From Candidatus Pacearchaeota archaeon (lineage in GTDB: Archaea; Nanoarchaeota; Nanoarchaeia; Pacearchaeales; GW2011-AR1): a stretch of 41,579 bases of DNA. The stretch is from NCBI GenBank assembly GCA_023228245.1, contig JALOBN010000018.1, positions 1-41,579 of the forward strand, read 5' to 3'. The notes beneath the pieces are model-generated. The model saw only the letters and a list, made by a program, of their open reading frames with translations. It did not search any database and was not told the origin of the DNA. Shown in pieces: positions 1 through 5,912 of this stretch; within the stretch, counting starts at the first letter, position 1, and the number at the start of each line of letters is the position of its first letter. The position numbers and the translations under genes were made by a program.

Positions 1-127
1 TTTCGGGAAAGACCCAGACCTCGGTCATGATTGGCAAACCTTCACGATGTACGGCAAGGATGCCGACGGCAAGACGTTCAGCATCACCGTTCCGGCCTCA
101 TGCGTGTTGCGTCAAGTCACAATCGCC
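1..127. repeat. Terminal direct repeat, left copy (circular overlap)
   Basis: These 127 bases are identical to 41453-41579. One coding frame continues from the right end, through the repeat, to a stop at 143-145, so the two ends belong together. A repeat of exactly 127 bases is typical of a circular contig closed by a de Bruijn assembler using that word length, and need not be a physical terminal redundancy. The genome unit is then about 41,452 bp. Confidence 0.95.
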
Positions 128-145
128 GTGACCGGATCGGAATAA
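2..145 (+). CDS. 3' part of a small phage protein that crosses the contig join
   Basis: This is the C-terminal part of the gene that starts at 41388. Joined across the circle it encodes 69 residues beginning MKFTTPPPELIPYTEL and ending TIAVTGSE, with stop TAA at 143-145. I do not recognise a family. It has a Cys pair near residues 21-22, a basic/acidic middle (GKDADGK) and no membrane segment. The start at 41388 has a good purine-rich site (AAGAAAGG) just upstream. It lies directly before the large structured interval at 146-725, and a 7-bp GC hairpin follows seven bases after its stop. Confidence 0.7.
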   Translation, partial: FGKDPDLGHDWQTFTMYGKDADGKTFSITVPASCVLRQVTIAVTGSE

Positions 146-725
146 CAAAACCGCAGGCTTGCGCGGCCTGCGTAAGGGCGCGAAAGGGATCAGCCAGTCC
201 GACTCTGGCCGCGCTCACAAGGGGCGGTTCAACTCCGCATCGCTTGCCGAGGCCCGGCGGGAAGGGAGCCGACATGCAAAGGTCGGTGATTGTCTCGGTT
301 GTAATAGCTTCCGAGTAACTCAAGAGAGACAAATGGCACGGGCGGCCCGCCCGTTAAAGCGTCGGCGGAATCCGATGCAGGGGCAACTATTATCGCTCCA
401 CGGCTGCCCCAGTGAAGGCGGGCAGGAAAAGCGAATTGATTTGCAGGAGCGCAAGGAAGGAGCGTTGTCGGGGTAGGTTCCAATCCAAACCGTGAGGGTC
501 TGCATAGCGGAGCAAACGGGACTCCATCATCCGATTCGGGTGTATTGCAGTAGGAACCACCCCGACAGCACTTCTAATTCAGTAGGAGCGGGACAAAAGC
601 GGCGTTTCCCGTGACCGTTAAACCTTGTGGGCCGCAAGGCCGAGGTGAGCAAAACGTAATGGCCTCCCGCCGATCCTCGGCAAGGCGGGCGGCGGCAACA
701 ACGCGCCGAAACCGACAACTATAGA
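146..725 (+). ncRNA. Large structured non-coding RNA candidate (about 580 nt)
   Basis: This is a 580-base interval without a convincing gene in a genome otherwise packed end to end. Complementary segments that can pair by eye: 152-158/166-172; 176-182/210-216 enclosing 193-197/205-209; 268-273/282-287; 291-296/326-331; 339-344/348-353; 380-385/405-410; a long-range 15-bp helix 466-481/553-567 with one bulged A, enclosing 500-504/546-550 and 529-533/537-541; 589-593/607-611; 623-627/635-639; 666-671/684-689. At least three helices use G-T pairs that would be A-C mismatches on the other strand, so the transcript is +. Two TTC-type T-loop-like motifs occur (228-234, 478-484). Size and phage setting recall ornate RNAs such as ROOL or GOLLD, but I cannot match a consensus. 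It does not look like tmRNA, RNase P RNA or a group I intron. The short reading frames inside lack ribosome sites and protein-like composition. Confidence 0.75.
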
Positions 726-902
726 ATGACGGACAAAGAGAAAATTCGTATCCTTCGCCAATCATTACGACGGATAAATCGAAAACTTATTCACTGGTGG
801 TATTGTGACAAAGGAGAGGATTTGTCCGAAGACATTCTCGACTGTAGAACAATTCTTGTCGAGGCATTACAGAAAACTTCGCGCCAGAAACCAACGAGGT
901 GA
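726..902 (+). CDS. Small basic hypothetical protein, 58 aa
   Basis: It opens directly after the structured RNA interval and encodes MTDKEKIRILRQSLRR and onward, a strongly basic N terminus, an aromatic patch (HWWYCDKG) and a helical tail ending QKPTR. It stops at 900-902, three bases before the next start, as in an operon. There is no clear Shine-Dalgarno site before the ATG, so translation may depend on the structure upstream, or the start could be wrong. No family recognised. Confidence 0.5.
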   Translation: MTDKEKIRILRQSLRRINRKLIHWWYCDKGEDLSEDILDCRTILVEALQKTSRQKPTR

Positions 903-904
903 AC

Positions 905-1138
905 ATGATTGATGCTGAACAAATCAGGCGTATTTTTCGAGAAGAACTTGAGCTTGCTTTCAAGGAAGTCCGAATTGCGCGACAAGCAAGATCGGCGCTT
1001 CTTCGCGCCGACCATGCCAGCATTTTTCGTATCTGTCATGGTTCTTTGAATCGAAAGAGTCAGAAGATTTGGGACAGCGTGGATGCAATGAGCATTGATC
1101 CGTTCGAGGCAATCGTTGCTGCGATAGAAAAGGAGTGA
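905..1138 (+). CDS. Small helical hypothetical protein, 77 aa
   Basis: ATG at 905 is preceded by GAGG at 896-899, which favours it over the in-frame GTG at 899. The protein begins MIDAEQIRRIFREELELAF, reads as mostly amphipathic helix with many Arg/Glu, and ends AAIEKE. No motif identifies a function. It sits two bases from the preceding stop and two from the next start, as part of the early small-gene train. Confidence 0.65.
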   Translation: MIDAEQIRRIFREELELAFKEVRIARQARSALLRADHASIFRICHGSLNRKSQKIWDSVDAMSIDPFEAIVAAIEKE

Positions 1139-1140
1139 AC

Positions 1141-1308
1141 ATGGCAGGCGAATACGGAGAACCAATCTTTTGGTATCGAGACAAATCGTTGACGGGGGGC
1201 GGTGTTGGGCGGAGGATTCCCGGTGCAAGACTCGCGCGAAACTGTCATTGCAGTTTGCGCCGGGGAAACGATTGCGCAGCGTATGCAAGACACCTACAAT
1301 GCCCTTGA
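1141..1308 (+). CDS. Short ORF with strong ribosome site, overlapping the next gene
   Basis: ATG at 1141 has a very good site (AAAGGAG, six bases away). The first 21 residues (MAGEYGEPIFWYRDKSLTGG and on) look protein-like, but the remainder becomes Arg/Cys-rich and overlaps the gene at 1223 in another frame by 86 bases. Either this is a genuine 55-aa peptide, or the first part belongs with the gene at 1223 through a +1 shift near the G-run at 1195-1200. Low confidence in the C-terminal half. Confidence 0.35.
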   Translation: MAGEYGEPIFWYRDKSLTGGGVGRRIPGARLARNCHCSLRRGNDCAAYARHLQCP

Positions 1309-1531
1309 CGGCATCCCTGACTCGGAACTGGCCGAGTTCGTGAGGCGGGCGAAAGAAGACCGGCGAAAAGCACAGCTATTCGACATTCTTTGCGACCGCC
1401 TCTGCGTAGATTACAAACTACAATCGCTATGGCTCTCTTGTGCGGGGAGAGATATTCGATTAGATGGACTTTCTTTCGATACTGTAAACAATGCAGCCCG
1501 CGAGCTTGGGCTGGAGGTGAGTGATGCTTGA
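1223..1531 (+). CDS. Hypothetical protein, 102 aa
   Basis: I choose GTG at 1223 because GGAGG lies at 1211-1215, seven bases upstream. The longer frame from 1202 has no such site. The product begins VQDSRETVIAVCAGETIAQR (V read as Met) and ends ARELGLEVSDA. It is acidic and helical with no recognised domain. Its 3' end overlaps the next start by eight bases, the usual coupling in this region. Confidence 0.65.
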   Translation: MQDSRETVIAVCAGETIAQRMQDTYNALDGIPDSELAEFVRRAKEDRRKAQLFDILCDRLCVDYKLQSLWLSCAGRDIRLDGLSFDTVNNAARELGLEVSDA

Positions 1532-1724
1532 TCCGAAAGTTATGGCCGATAAACTCGAACAACTCGAAACCGAACTGAAGTGCAGTGAAATAGACTTGAA
1601 GATTGCTCGCGCCGAGGCCGACGCGCTGTGGAAGCATATAGAATGGCTGAGAGGTTTCTTTGGTGTTCATGATCCAGAAATTGATGCAACAAGAGAAGAT
1701 GTTGTCAAGGCATACCATGCGTAA
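1524..1724 (+). CDS. Coiled-coil small protein, 66 aa
   Basis: ATG at 1524 follows GGAGG (1513-1517) by six bases, better than the GTG at 1521. The sequence has a heptad-like run of Leu and Glu (KLEQLETELKCSEIDLKIA), then an aromatic turn (WLRGFFGVHDPEI). It probably forms a helical dimer. Function unknown. It overlaps the preceding gene end by eight bases. Confidence 0.65.
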   Translation: MLDPKVMADKLEQLETELKCSEIDLKIARAEADALWKHIEWLRGFFGVHDPEIDATREDVVKAYHA

Positions 1725-1763
1725 GCCCCAAATCGTCGAGGCGTACAAGAAGCAGGAGGGGAA

Positions 1764-1907
1764 GTGACCGCGCCTCTCGCAACCCTTGAACTGTTGCTCT
1801 GGCTTGCGGCAATCGCCGCGCTCGGCTACGGTCTGATCCAAGTCTTGAACCACTGGCCGCGCTGGAAACGCATGGCCGGAGAATGGCTGCAAAGGAGCAT
1901 CAGATGA
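1764..1907 (+). CDS. Single-pass membrane peptide, 47 aa
   Basis: GTG at 1764 is preceded by GGAGG at 1755-1759. The translation has one hydrophobic span (LLLWLAAIAALGYGLIQVL, about residues 9-29) followed by a Trp/Arg-rich cytoplasmic-looking tail (NHWPRWKRMAGEWLQ). The stop TGA (1905-1907) overlaps the next ATG (1904) in the ATGA arrangement seen throughout the genome, which supports both genes. Small single-pass proteins of this kind in phage early regions often act on the host envelope or exclude other phages, but nothing here shows which. Confidence 0.65.
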   Translation: MTAPLATLELLLWLAAIAALGYGLIQVLNHWPRWKRMAGEWLQRSIR

Positions 1908-2224
1908 ACGACGAAACTGTCGGGCGAGTGCTGGAGATTCTGCGGTACTACTCGCCGGAGGCTCCGCTCGCAGCAAAAGAACTCGGATGGAAGCTTGGCC
2001 ACCGTTGCGGGGCAGAGAGCCTTCGCCGTCGCGGGCGGGAGGCGTTCCGCGCTGCTCGTCTGGCCTATCCCGACAAGTGCGGGTCGAATGGACACGGCTA
2101 CTATCTGATCCGCACGAGAGAAGATCGGGAACAGGCGAAGGGATTCTTGCGCGGGCATGGATTATCCGAACTACACACGGCGAGCCTGAAGCGGCAACCG
2201 GAGCAGGAGCGGCTCGCGGTATGA
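1904..2224 (+). CDS. Hypothetical protein, 106 aa, possible winged-helix fold
   Basis: I choose ATG 1904, which has AAAGGAG six bases upstream and overlaps the previous stop. An in-frame ATG at 1883 would lengthen it by seven residues. The sequence (RVLEILRYYSPEAPLAAKEL, later GHGYYLIRTREDREQAKGFL) resembles a small DNA-binding winged-helix protein: a helix pair followed by a beta hairpin with a YYLI strand. It is rich in Arg. That fold is an inference from pattern only. Confidence 0.6.
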   Translation: MNDETVGRVLEILRYYSPEAPLAAKELGWKLGHRCGAESLRRRGREAFRAARLAYPDKCGSNGHGYYLIRTREDREQAKGFLRGHGLSELHTASLKRQPEQERLAV

Positions 2225-2337
2225 CCTACGTTTCATGGTGGTGCGGCCACTGCCTTGCAATCCTCATCACGTTTGAGATTGATCCGCGCTGCCCGAATTG
2301 TGGGCAAGAAATGGACAAACTTAAGGAGGCGAAATGA
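2221..2337 (+). CDS. Mini zinc-ribbon protein, 38 aa
   Basis: It begins MTYVSWWCGHCLAILITFE and then carries CPNC, giving the Cys-x2-Cys...Cys-x2-Cys set of a zinc ribbon in only 38 residues. It starts on the ATGA that ends the previous gene and ends on the ATGA that starts the next, so both junctions support it. It is one of at least five small zinc-binding-type proteins in the early half of this phage. Such proteins can bind nucleic acid or host protein; the target is unknown. Confidence 0.7.
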   Translation: MTYVSWWCGHCLAILITFEIDPRCPNCGQEMDKLKEAK

Positions 2338-2612
2338 CACTCGGAACCATTATCAAGCTACCTGACGGGCGTATCGGAACGATTTGCTGGAGGCACCTTG
2401 ACGGGGAGGGTGGTGTTTGGGGAGAGCGCGACTTCTCTGGAATAGAGGCGAGCATAAATGATGATCTTCCGGCACCGGAGTTTCTATTGCGCGAGAAGAT
2501 TTGCAAGTCTGGATTCGACCTCGAATCACATTTGCGGGCGGGATCGCACCGCTCTGATCTTGAATGCGTGGGCGAAGATTATGAAATCATAGAAAAGCAG
2601 GAGTCGAAATGA
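2334..2612 (+). CDS. Hypothetical protein, 92 aa
   Basis: ATG 2334 has TTAAGGAGG upstream. It begins MTLGTIIKLPDGRIGTICW, suggesting a small beta-barrel (SH3-like) N terminus with the pattern hhhLPDGRhGTh, followed by an acidic helical tail ending KQESK. No family recognised. It overlaps both neighbours by four bases. Confidence 0.7.
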   Translation: MTLGTIIKLPDGRIGTICWRHLDGEGGVWGERDFSGIEASINDDLPAPEFLLREKICKSGFDLESHLRAGSHRSDLECVGEDYEIIEKQESK

Positions 2613-2890
2613 AAACGGCGGAAGAGAGGGCCGACGAAATTCTCAGGCTCCCGATTGGGGAAAATTCAAACAGATCGTTTGACTTAATTGCAGAAGAGAA
2701 AACGCTGACCCGCGAGGATCTGGTCGGGATTATCAATCAAGAGCGATCTTGCGCGCTCGAAGCGGTAGCAGATAAATGTGGAACGCTCCGTCCAAATTCT
2801 GTATTTCTTGAAAGGGACAGAATAGCGTATTTTGCAGCATGTAGGGACTGTGCACATGAAGCTCGCGCCATGAAGCCGGTGAAAGCATGA
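2609..2890 (+). CDS. Hypothetical protein, 93 aa, C-rich tail
   Basis: It begins MKTAEERADEILRLPIGENS and has three Cys in the second half, including a CRDC pair (YFAACRDCAHEARAM), which could bind metal with the earlier Cys residues. The ribosome site is AGGAG before ATG 2609, and both ends overlap neighbours by four bases. Function unknown. Confidence 0.65.
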   Translation: MKTAEERADEILRLPIGENSNRSFDLIAEEKTLTREDLVGIINQERSCALEAVADKCGTLRPNSVFLERDRIAYFAACRDCAHEARAMKPVKA

Positions 2891-3150
2891 TCCAGTTTTC
2901 CGTGCCCGGCCATGACTTTATCGCATTGACCGCCGCTGCGTTTGAGCGGAGCAACAAGAAGTTGAGGGGATATTTCTCGCTTACTGTGGTTTTCCACGCT
3001 CCCGAAAAGCGCAAGATAAATCTCGTAGAAAAAGGCCGCAAGGTGGAGAGTTTGTTGTGTGGGTATCTATATGATAAGACATCGCAGATTCAATGCTATT
3101 CCGTGCGGCGCGAAATCGGATGCGAGAAAATCGAGGTGACGTTGACATGA
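2887..3150 (+). CDS. Hypothetical protein, 87 aa
   Basis: It begins MIQFSVPGHDFIALTAAAFE. A beta-rich pattern follows (LRGYFSLTVVFHAPEKRKIN) and the end is CEKIEVTLT, suggesting a small beta-sandwich or ferredoxin-like fold. It starts on the ATGA closing the previous gene. A seven-codon open frame (MNSIEDQ) overlaps its stop and may only couple translation to the next gene. Confidence 0.65.
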   Translation: MIQFSVPGHDFIALTAAAFERSNKKLRGYFSLTVVFHAPEKRKINLVEKGRKVESLLCGYLYDKTSQIQCYSVRREIGCEKIEVTLT

Positions 3151-3171
3151 ACTCAATCGAGGATCAATAAG

Positions 3172-3438
3172 TTGCTGAACAAAAATATAAATTGGATCGC
3201 GGCACGGAAACTTCGTAACGATTATGTTTTCGCTGTGATTAAGAGCATGGGTGAATACAGGCCAAATTTGACGGAGTTGTCTGGTGTTTGTGGACTTAGC
3301 CTTCCGAATACTCGCGCAGCAGTAATGCGCCTTGAGAAACAGAATTTGATTTCCACGCATAAAAACACAAACGAGTCGGGACATCCGGTTCGCGTCTGGA
3401 TTCCGATTCGCGTCTGGATTCCGAAGGAGGAGAAATGA
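3172..3438 (+). CDS. Winged-helix DNA-binding protein, 88 aa
   Basis: Start is TTG 3172 with GAGG nine bases upstream; no ATG fits. Residues about 30-65 (PNLTELSGVCGLSLPNTRAA, then VMRLEKQNLIS) match the helix-turn-helix plus wing of small MarR/winged-helix regulators: a helix, a G-L-S turn, a recognition helix and the VxRLEKxxLI helix end. A likely early regulator. Its C terminus carries a tandem RVWIP duplication caused by an 18-bp repeat. Confidence 0.6.
   Translation: MLNKNINWIAARKLRNDYVFAVIKSMGEYRPNLTELSGVCGLSLPNTRAAVMRLEKQNLISTHKNTNESGHPVRVWIPIRVWIPKEEK
3389..3424 (+). repeat. Perfect 18-bp tandem duplication inside a gene
   Basis: TTCGCGTCTGGATTCCGA occurs twice back to back (3389-3406 and 3407-3424), in frame, giving RVWIP-IRVWIP at the end of the winged-helix protein. 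Looks like a recent slippage or unequal exchange; no base difference has accumulated. Confidence 0.9.
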
Positions 3439-3644
3439 CGAAGGCCGAATGCGAAGAGATTCTACGCAAAAACAGGTGGGAGCTATCAGCAACGAACGTT
3501 TGGGAGCCTCGCGCGAGAGTTGCTGCCATGTCGGTCACGCTTGGATCGAGATACGTGCTCTTTGGTTTTCGTGAATGGCCACGCCTCCGCTATTCAACTC
3601 TCTTACCAGAACTATTCCGCGAACTGATCGGAGCGAAGAAATGA
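3435..3644 (+). CDS. Hypothetical protein, 69 aa
   Basis: It begins MTKAECEEILRKNRWELSAT with ribosome site GGAGGAGAA ahead of the ATG, and ends LFRELIGAKK. The middle (VTLGSRYVLFGFREWPRLRY) is beta-rich and aromatic. No family recognised. It overlaps both neighbours by four bases. Confidence 0.65.
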   Translation: MTKAECEEILRKNRWELSATNVWEPRARVAAMSVTLGSRYVLFGFREWPRLRYSTLLPELFRELIGAKK

Positions 3645-4171
3645 GCGACACCTACTCTCTTGAGTTCCGGTTCCCCTACGCGCAAAGTGACAAGTTGATC
3701 TACGGCGAAATTTTGCTTCTACGATTTCGTCCCGATGAATGTCGTACGGACGGACTTGTTGCCGTTGAACATCTTGGCTTTTGGCGAGCCACCTCTGGCC
3801 AGCGCGGGCATCAGTCAATCGAAGAGGTCTTTAGACGCAAGCTCGGCGCGCTCCCGCCGTCGGATCAGATTGCAGGGGAGTATTGGGTTTATACAATCCC
3901 GAAATGGAAGCCGAACCTCGGCGGCATTGGGTTTGATATTCACACAGACGAAGACGAGACATCTTTCCTTGTCCATCCAAAAGACGATGCGATGCGAGCC
4001 TCCGGACTGATACGTTCTGCTTTCTTTCTTCACCTTGACAACAATTTCCCCGGCTCGGCGGGTTGCCTCGTGTTCCCGAAAGACGAGTGGAAAACCTTTT
4101 ATCCCACGCTTCACAATCTCTACCTCGATCACGGGATCGAGCGCGTCAAGCTGGTGATGAAGGCGGTGTAA
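3641..4171 (+). CDS. L,D-transpeptidase-like (YkuD-type motif) protein, 176 aa
   Basis: ATG 3641 has GGAG about eight bases upstream and overlaps the previous stop; a longer frame begins at 3575 without a site. Residues about 128-145 read FFLHLDNNFPGSAGC, then LVFP. A conserved His followed by G-S-x-G-C-hydrophobic is the catalytic His/Cys signature of YkuD-type and related peptidoglycan-acting enzymes. If correct, Cys would be the nucleophile acting on murein peptides. No signal peptide is seen, so it would need a holin or act as a virion/cytosolic enzyme. No other murein hydrolase is evident in the genome, so this is the best endolysin candidate despite lying in the early region. The family call rests on the motif alone. 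Confidence 0.45.
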   Translation: MSDTYSLEFRFPYAQSDKLIYGEILLLRFRPDECRTDGLVAVEHLGFWRATSGQRGHQSIEEVFRRKLGALPPSDQIAGEYWVYTIPKWKPNLGGIGFDIHTDEDETSFLVHPKDDAMRASGLIRSAFFLHLDNNFPGSAGCLVFPKDEWKTFYPTLHNLYLDHGIERVKLVMKAV

Positions 4172-4434
4172 TGCCAGAGACTGAACAGACATTTCTTGTC
4201 CGCGTCATCCATGTTCGGCCAATCCCCAAGCCCGGCAAGGAGGAGGCTCTTTACACAATTACAGCCTCCTCGTGGGAAGCTGCAATTGACAAAGTTGAGT
4301 GGATTTACCGCGAGCGTATCATGCCGGATCGCATAAGGCAGTATCCGCTTGAAAACGGATCGGTGCGAGTGGCATACCGCTCGTTCAGAAGCGACAAAAC
4401 AAAAGTCATCTTTGACATAACGGAGGCGAAATGA
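4171..4434 (+). CDS. Hypothetical protein, 87 aa
   Basis: It starts at ATG 4171 (TAATG overlap with the previous stop), which fits better than a long upstream extension from 4063 that lacks a site. It begins MPETEQTFLVRVIHVRPIPK and has alternating beta strands and a central helix (SSWEAAIDKVEWIYRE), the pattern of small ferredoxin-like phage proteins. It ends ITEAK. Function unknown. Confidence 0.65.
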   Translation: MPETEQTFLVRVIHVRPIPKPGKEEALYTITASSWEAAIDKVEWIYRERIMPDRIRQYPLENGSVRVAYRSFRSDKTKVIFDITEAK

Positions 4435-4793
4435 GCAGATTCGCGGAACTCGCGGAAAAGGTTTCTGACATTTGTGACGAGGCTGTTCGGTTGAAGGCCG
4501 AGAATATGCGGCTGCAAAAGGTGAAAAACGATTTGATCGGAGAGCTTGCCGCCTACCGCGAGATCGGGGAGGTCAAGAAGATCGCGGAGATGATTAAAGC
4601 GGCGGATGCAATGCACCACAGGATAGCCACTCGTCCACTCACGAACCCAATAAATACCATATATGAAGAATGGAAAAGGCTTGGCGCGGCGGTCATCGCT
4701 CTCCGCAAGCCTTCCCCGCAGCCGGTCGCGCTGTCGGCGGAAGAGGCCAGCACGGTCAAGGCCGCGCTCGAAATCTTGGAGCGGTTCAAGTGA
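4431..4793 (+). CDS. Coiled-coil hypothetical protein, 120 aa
   Basis: It begins MSRFAELAEKVSDICDEAVR and continues as a long charged helix (LKAENMRLQKVKNDLIGELA), then a second helical part (EEASTVKAALEILERFK). Probably an elongated helical dimer. It starts on a GGAGGCGAAATGA junction identical to that at 2325-2337. No enzymatic motif. Confidence 0.65.
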   Translation: MSRFAELAEKVSDICDEAVRLKAENMRLQKVKNDLIGELAAYREIGEVKKIAEMIKAADAMHHRIATRPLTNPINTIYEEWKRLGAAVIALRKPSPQPVALSAEEASTVKAALEILERFK

Positions 4794-5062
4794 GAATCCA
4801 AAGTGAATCACAGAATCTCGATGCGATTGTTGACCAAATCGCCGTTGAGATGAAAAAGAAGTTGCATTCTCAAAAAGTTCATGGTTGGCGAGGTTGGGAA
4901 GAATGGCTTCAGTTTTATGGTGGCGGAGAACGGGTTTGTCCTAACTATGAAAACGAACTCCGCGAACGATTTGAGCTACAGCTTACAAAGCCAATCCTTG
5001 ATCCGGTTGATATAGCCAACTTTGCTGCATTTCTCTTCGCCGCGAGGAATGCCAAGCCATGA
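4790..5062 (+). CDS. Hypothetical protein, 90 aa
   Basis: GTG 4790 overlaps the preceding stop (GTGA) with GGAG upstream. It begins VRIQSESQNLDAIVDQIAVE (V read as Met), then has an aromatic segment (WRGWEEWLQFYGGGERV) and ends FLFAARNAKP. No family recognised. The gene ends on the ATGA that starts the next small ORF. Confidence 0.6.
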   Translation: MRIQSESQNLDAIVDQIAVEMKKKLHSQKVHGWRGWEEWLQFYGGGERVCPNYENELRERFELQLTKPILDPVDIANFAAFLFAARNAKP

Positions 5063-5157
5063 ACACCTCACTCTCGTTCCGCGTGGATTATCTGCATTTC
5101 TGGCCGTACTCGCTGTTCATGTTCGGCGTGGCGGATTCGAGAAAGACAAGCGCATGA
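5059..5157 (+). CDS. Mini protein, 32 aa
   Basis: It encodes MNTSLSFRVDYLHFWPYSLF and 12 further residues. ATGA overlaps at both ends (5059-5062 and 5154-5157) lock it into the operon and are the main argument that it is real. The aromatic, hydrophobic middle could associate with a membrane but is too short and polar for a firm call. Confidence 0.5.
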   Translation: MNTSLSFRVDYLHFWPYSLFMFGVADSRKTSA

Positions 5158-5717
5158 GTTACGAGAGATATGCACGACAAGCTCCGCCTGAACCAGACCA
5201 CGCATGGTTGCAACACGCGAGCTTGACATGGCTCCGTTCCCGCAGTTGGCAATTGCGATGGTGTTCCGAAGCTACAATTGCATCGGACTGTCGAGTAGAT
5301 GCGTTAGCAATTCATCGGCCAACGCGGGAATTTAGAAAAAGGCTCGGCCTGCCGGAGTCAATTTCCGACGTTGTCTCTGTTGTATTCGAGGCTAAGGTTA
5401 GCCGTGCCGATTTCTTTTGTACGTTTGGTTCTATGGCGGTCAGACCTCGGACAACGGTTGCAAATTTCCACTGGATAATTACACCTCGCAAATTAGTCCG
5501 CCCCGACGAATGCCCTGATCCGTGGGGACTGCTCGAAGCTGTAGGCGTTCGCGGGTTGCGTATTGTGAAGATTCCGCTCCTTTGTGAAATAAGCAGGGTT
5601 CAGCATCTCGAATTGGCCGAAATAATTCTCTGGCACCGAGAGCCGTGGTGGAGAAAACAAGAGGCGGATAAGATAGAATTGCAAGAAGAATCTGAATCGT
5701 CCGATGCCACAGTCTGA
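5154..5717 (+). CDS. MmcB-like PD-(D/E)XK nuclease-family protein, 187 aa
   Basis: ATG 5154 overlaps the previous stop. Residues about 48-86 carry the core: CRVDALAI (the acidic residue), then VVFEAKVSRADF (the E-x-K pair followed by S-R-A-D-F), and later NFHWIITPRKLVRPDECP and GLLEAVGVRGLRIVKIP. This order matches the MmcB family of restriction-fold DNA repair proteins, which are known from alphaproteobacteria and phages. The catalytic-type D...E-x-K is present, so DNA or RNA cleavage or binding is plausible. It may repair or process phage DNA or degrade host DNA; that role is inferred. Usual family length is around 150-190 aa, so it looks complete. Confidence 0.65.
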   Translation: MSYERYARQAPPEPDHAWLQHASLTWLRSRSWQLRWCSEATIASDCRVDALAIHRPTREFRKRLGLPESISDVVSVVFEAKVSRADFFCTFGSMAVRPRTTVANFHWIITPRKLVRPDECPDPWGLLEAVGVRGLRIVKIPLLCEISRVQHLELAEIILWHREPWWRKQEADKIELQEESESSDATV

Positions 5718-5907
5718 TCTTGACTTCGCCGCCCGCATCGCCGACGCGAAGCTCCCGACCGTTGAACAACGGCTTGCCGGAGTCCAATTGAAAGACATCA
5801 CCCTTCACCCGCTCATCAACGCCTTCCCCCTGCAATGCGAACGCGACGGCTGCAAAGAGCCGCAAGCGTTCCTCGTCAGGGAAGTCAAAATCGAAAATGG
5901 GAGATAG
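5704..5907 (+). CDS. Small zinc-finger-type protein, 67 aa, apparently truncated
   Basis: It begins MPQSDLDFAARIADAKLPTV and ends CERDGCKEPQAFLVREVKIE plus NGR. The C-x4-C pair looks like the first half of a treble-clef finger whose second half is missing. A frame without a start codon at 6333-6413 ends RLCKKHAEEFEKEHEEDK, which would supply the missing C-x2-H half. I infer the gene once continued and was cut by insertion of 5913-6332. It overlaps the MmcB-like gene by 14 bases. Confidence 0.6.
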   Translation: MPQSDLDFAARIADAKLPTVEQRLAGVQLKDITLHPLINAFPLQCERDGCKEPQAFLVREVKIENGR

Positions 5908-5912
5908 CTAAA

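Noticed and set aside
150..245. Possible tRNA in the structured interval
   Set aside because: A T-arm-like and an anticodon-arm-like element are present, but position 33 is not U, no D arm is clear and no acceptor stem pairs across 239-245.
31..719. Several short ORFs on both strands within the structured interval
   Set aside because: No ribosome sites, skewed Arg/Pro/Gly composition typical of non-coding GC-rich DNA, and they conflict with the many helices.
146..725. tmRNA, RNase P RNA or group I intron
   Set aside because: None of the conserved blocks I know for these RNAs (tmRNA ends, RNase P CR-I/CR-V, group I P7) is visible.
1717..1767. 16-codon ORF MRKPQIVEAYKKQEGK
   Set aside because: Too short to support, although its stop overlaps the next GTG; could be a coupling ORF.
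1245..1976. 243-aa minus-strand ORF
   Set aside because: Runs across five + strand genes that are supported by overlaps and ribosome sites.
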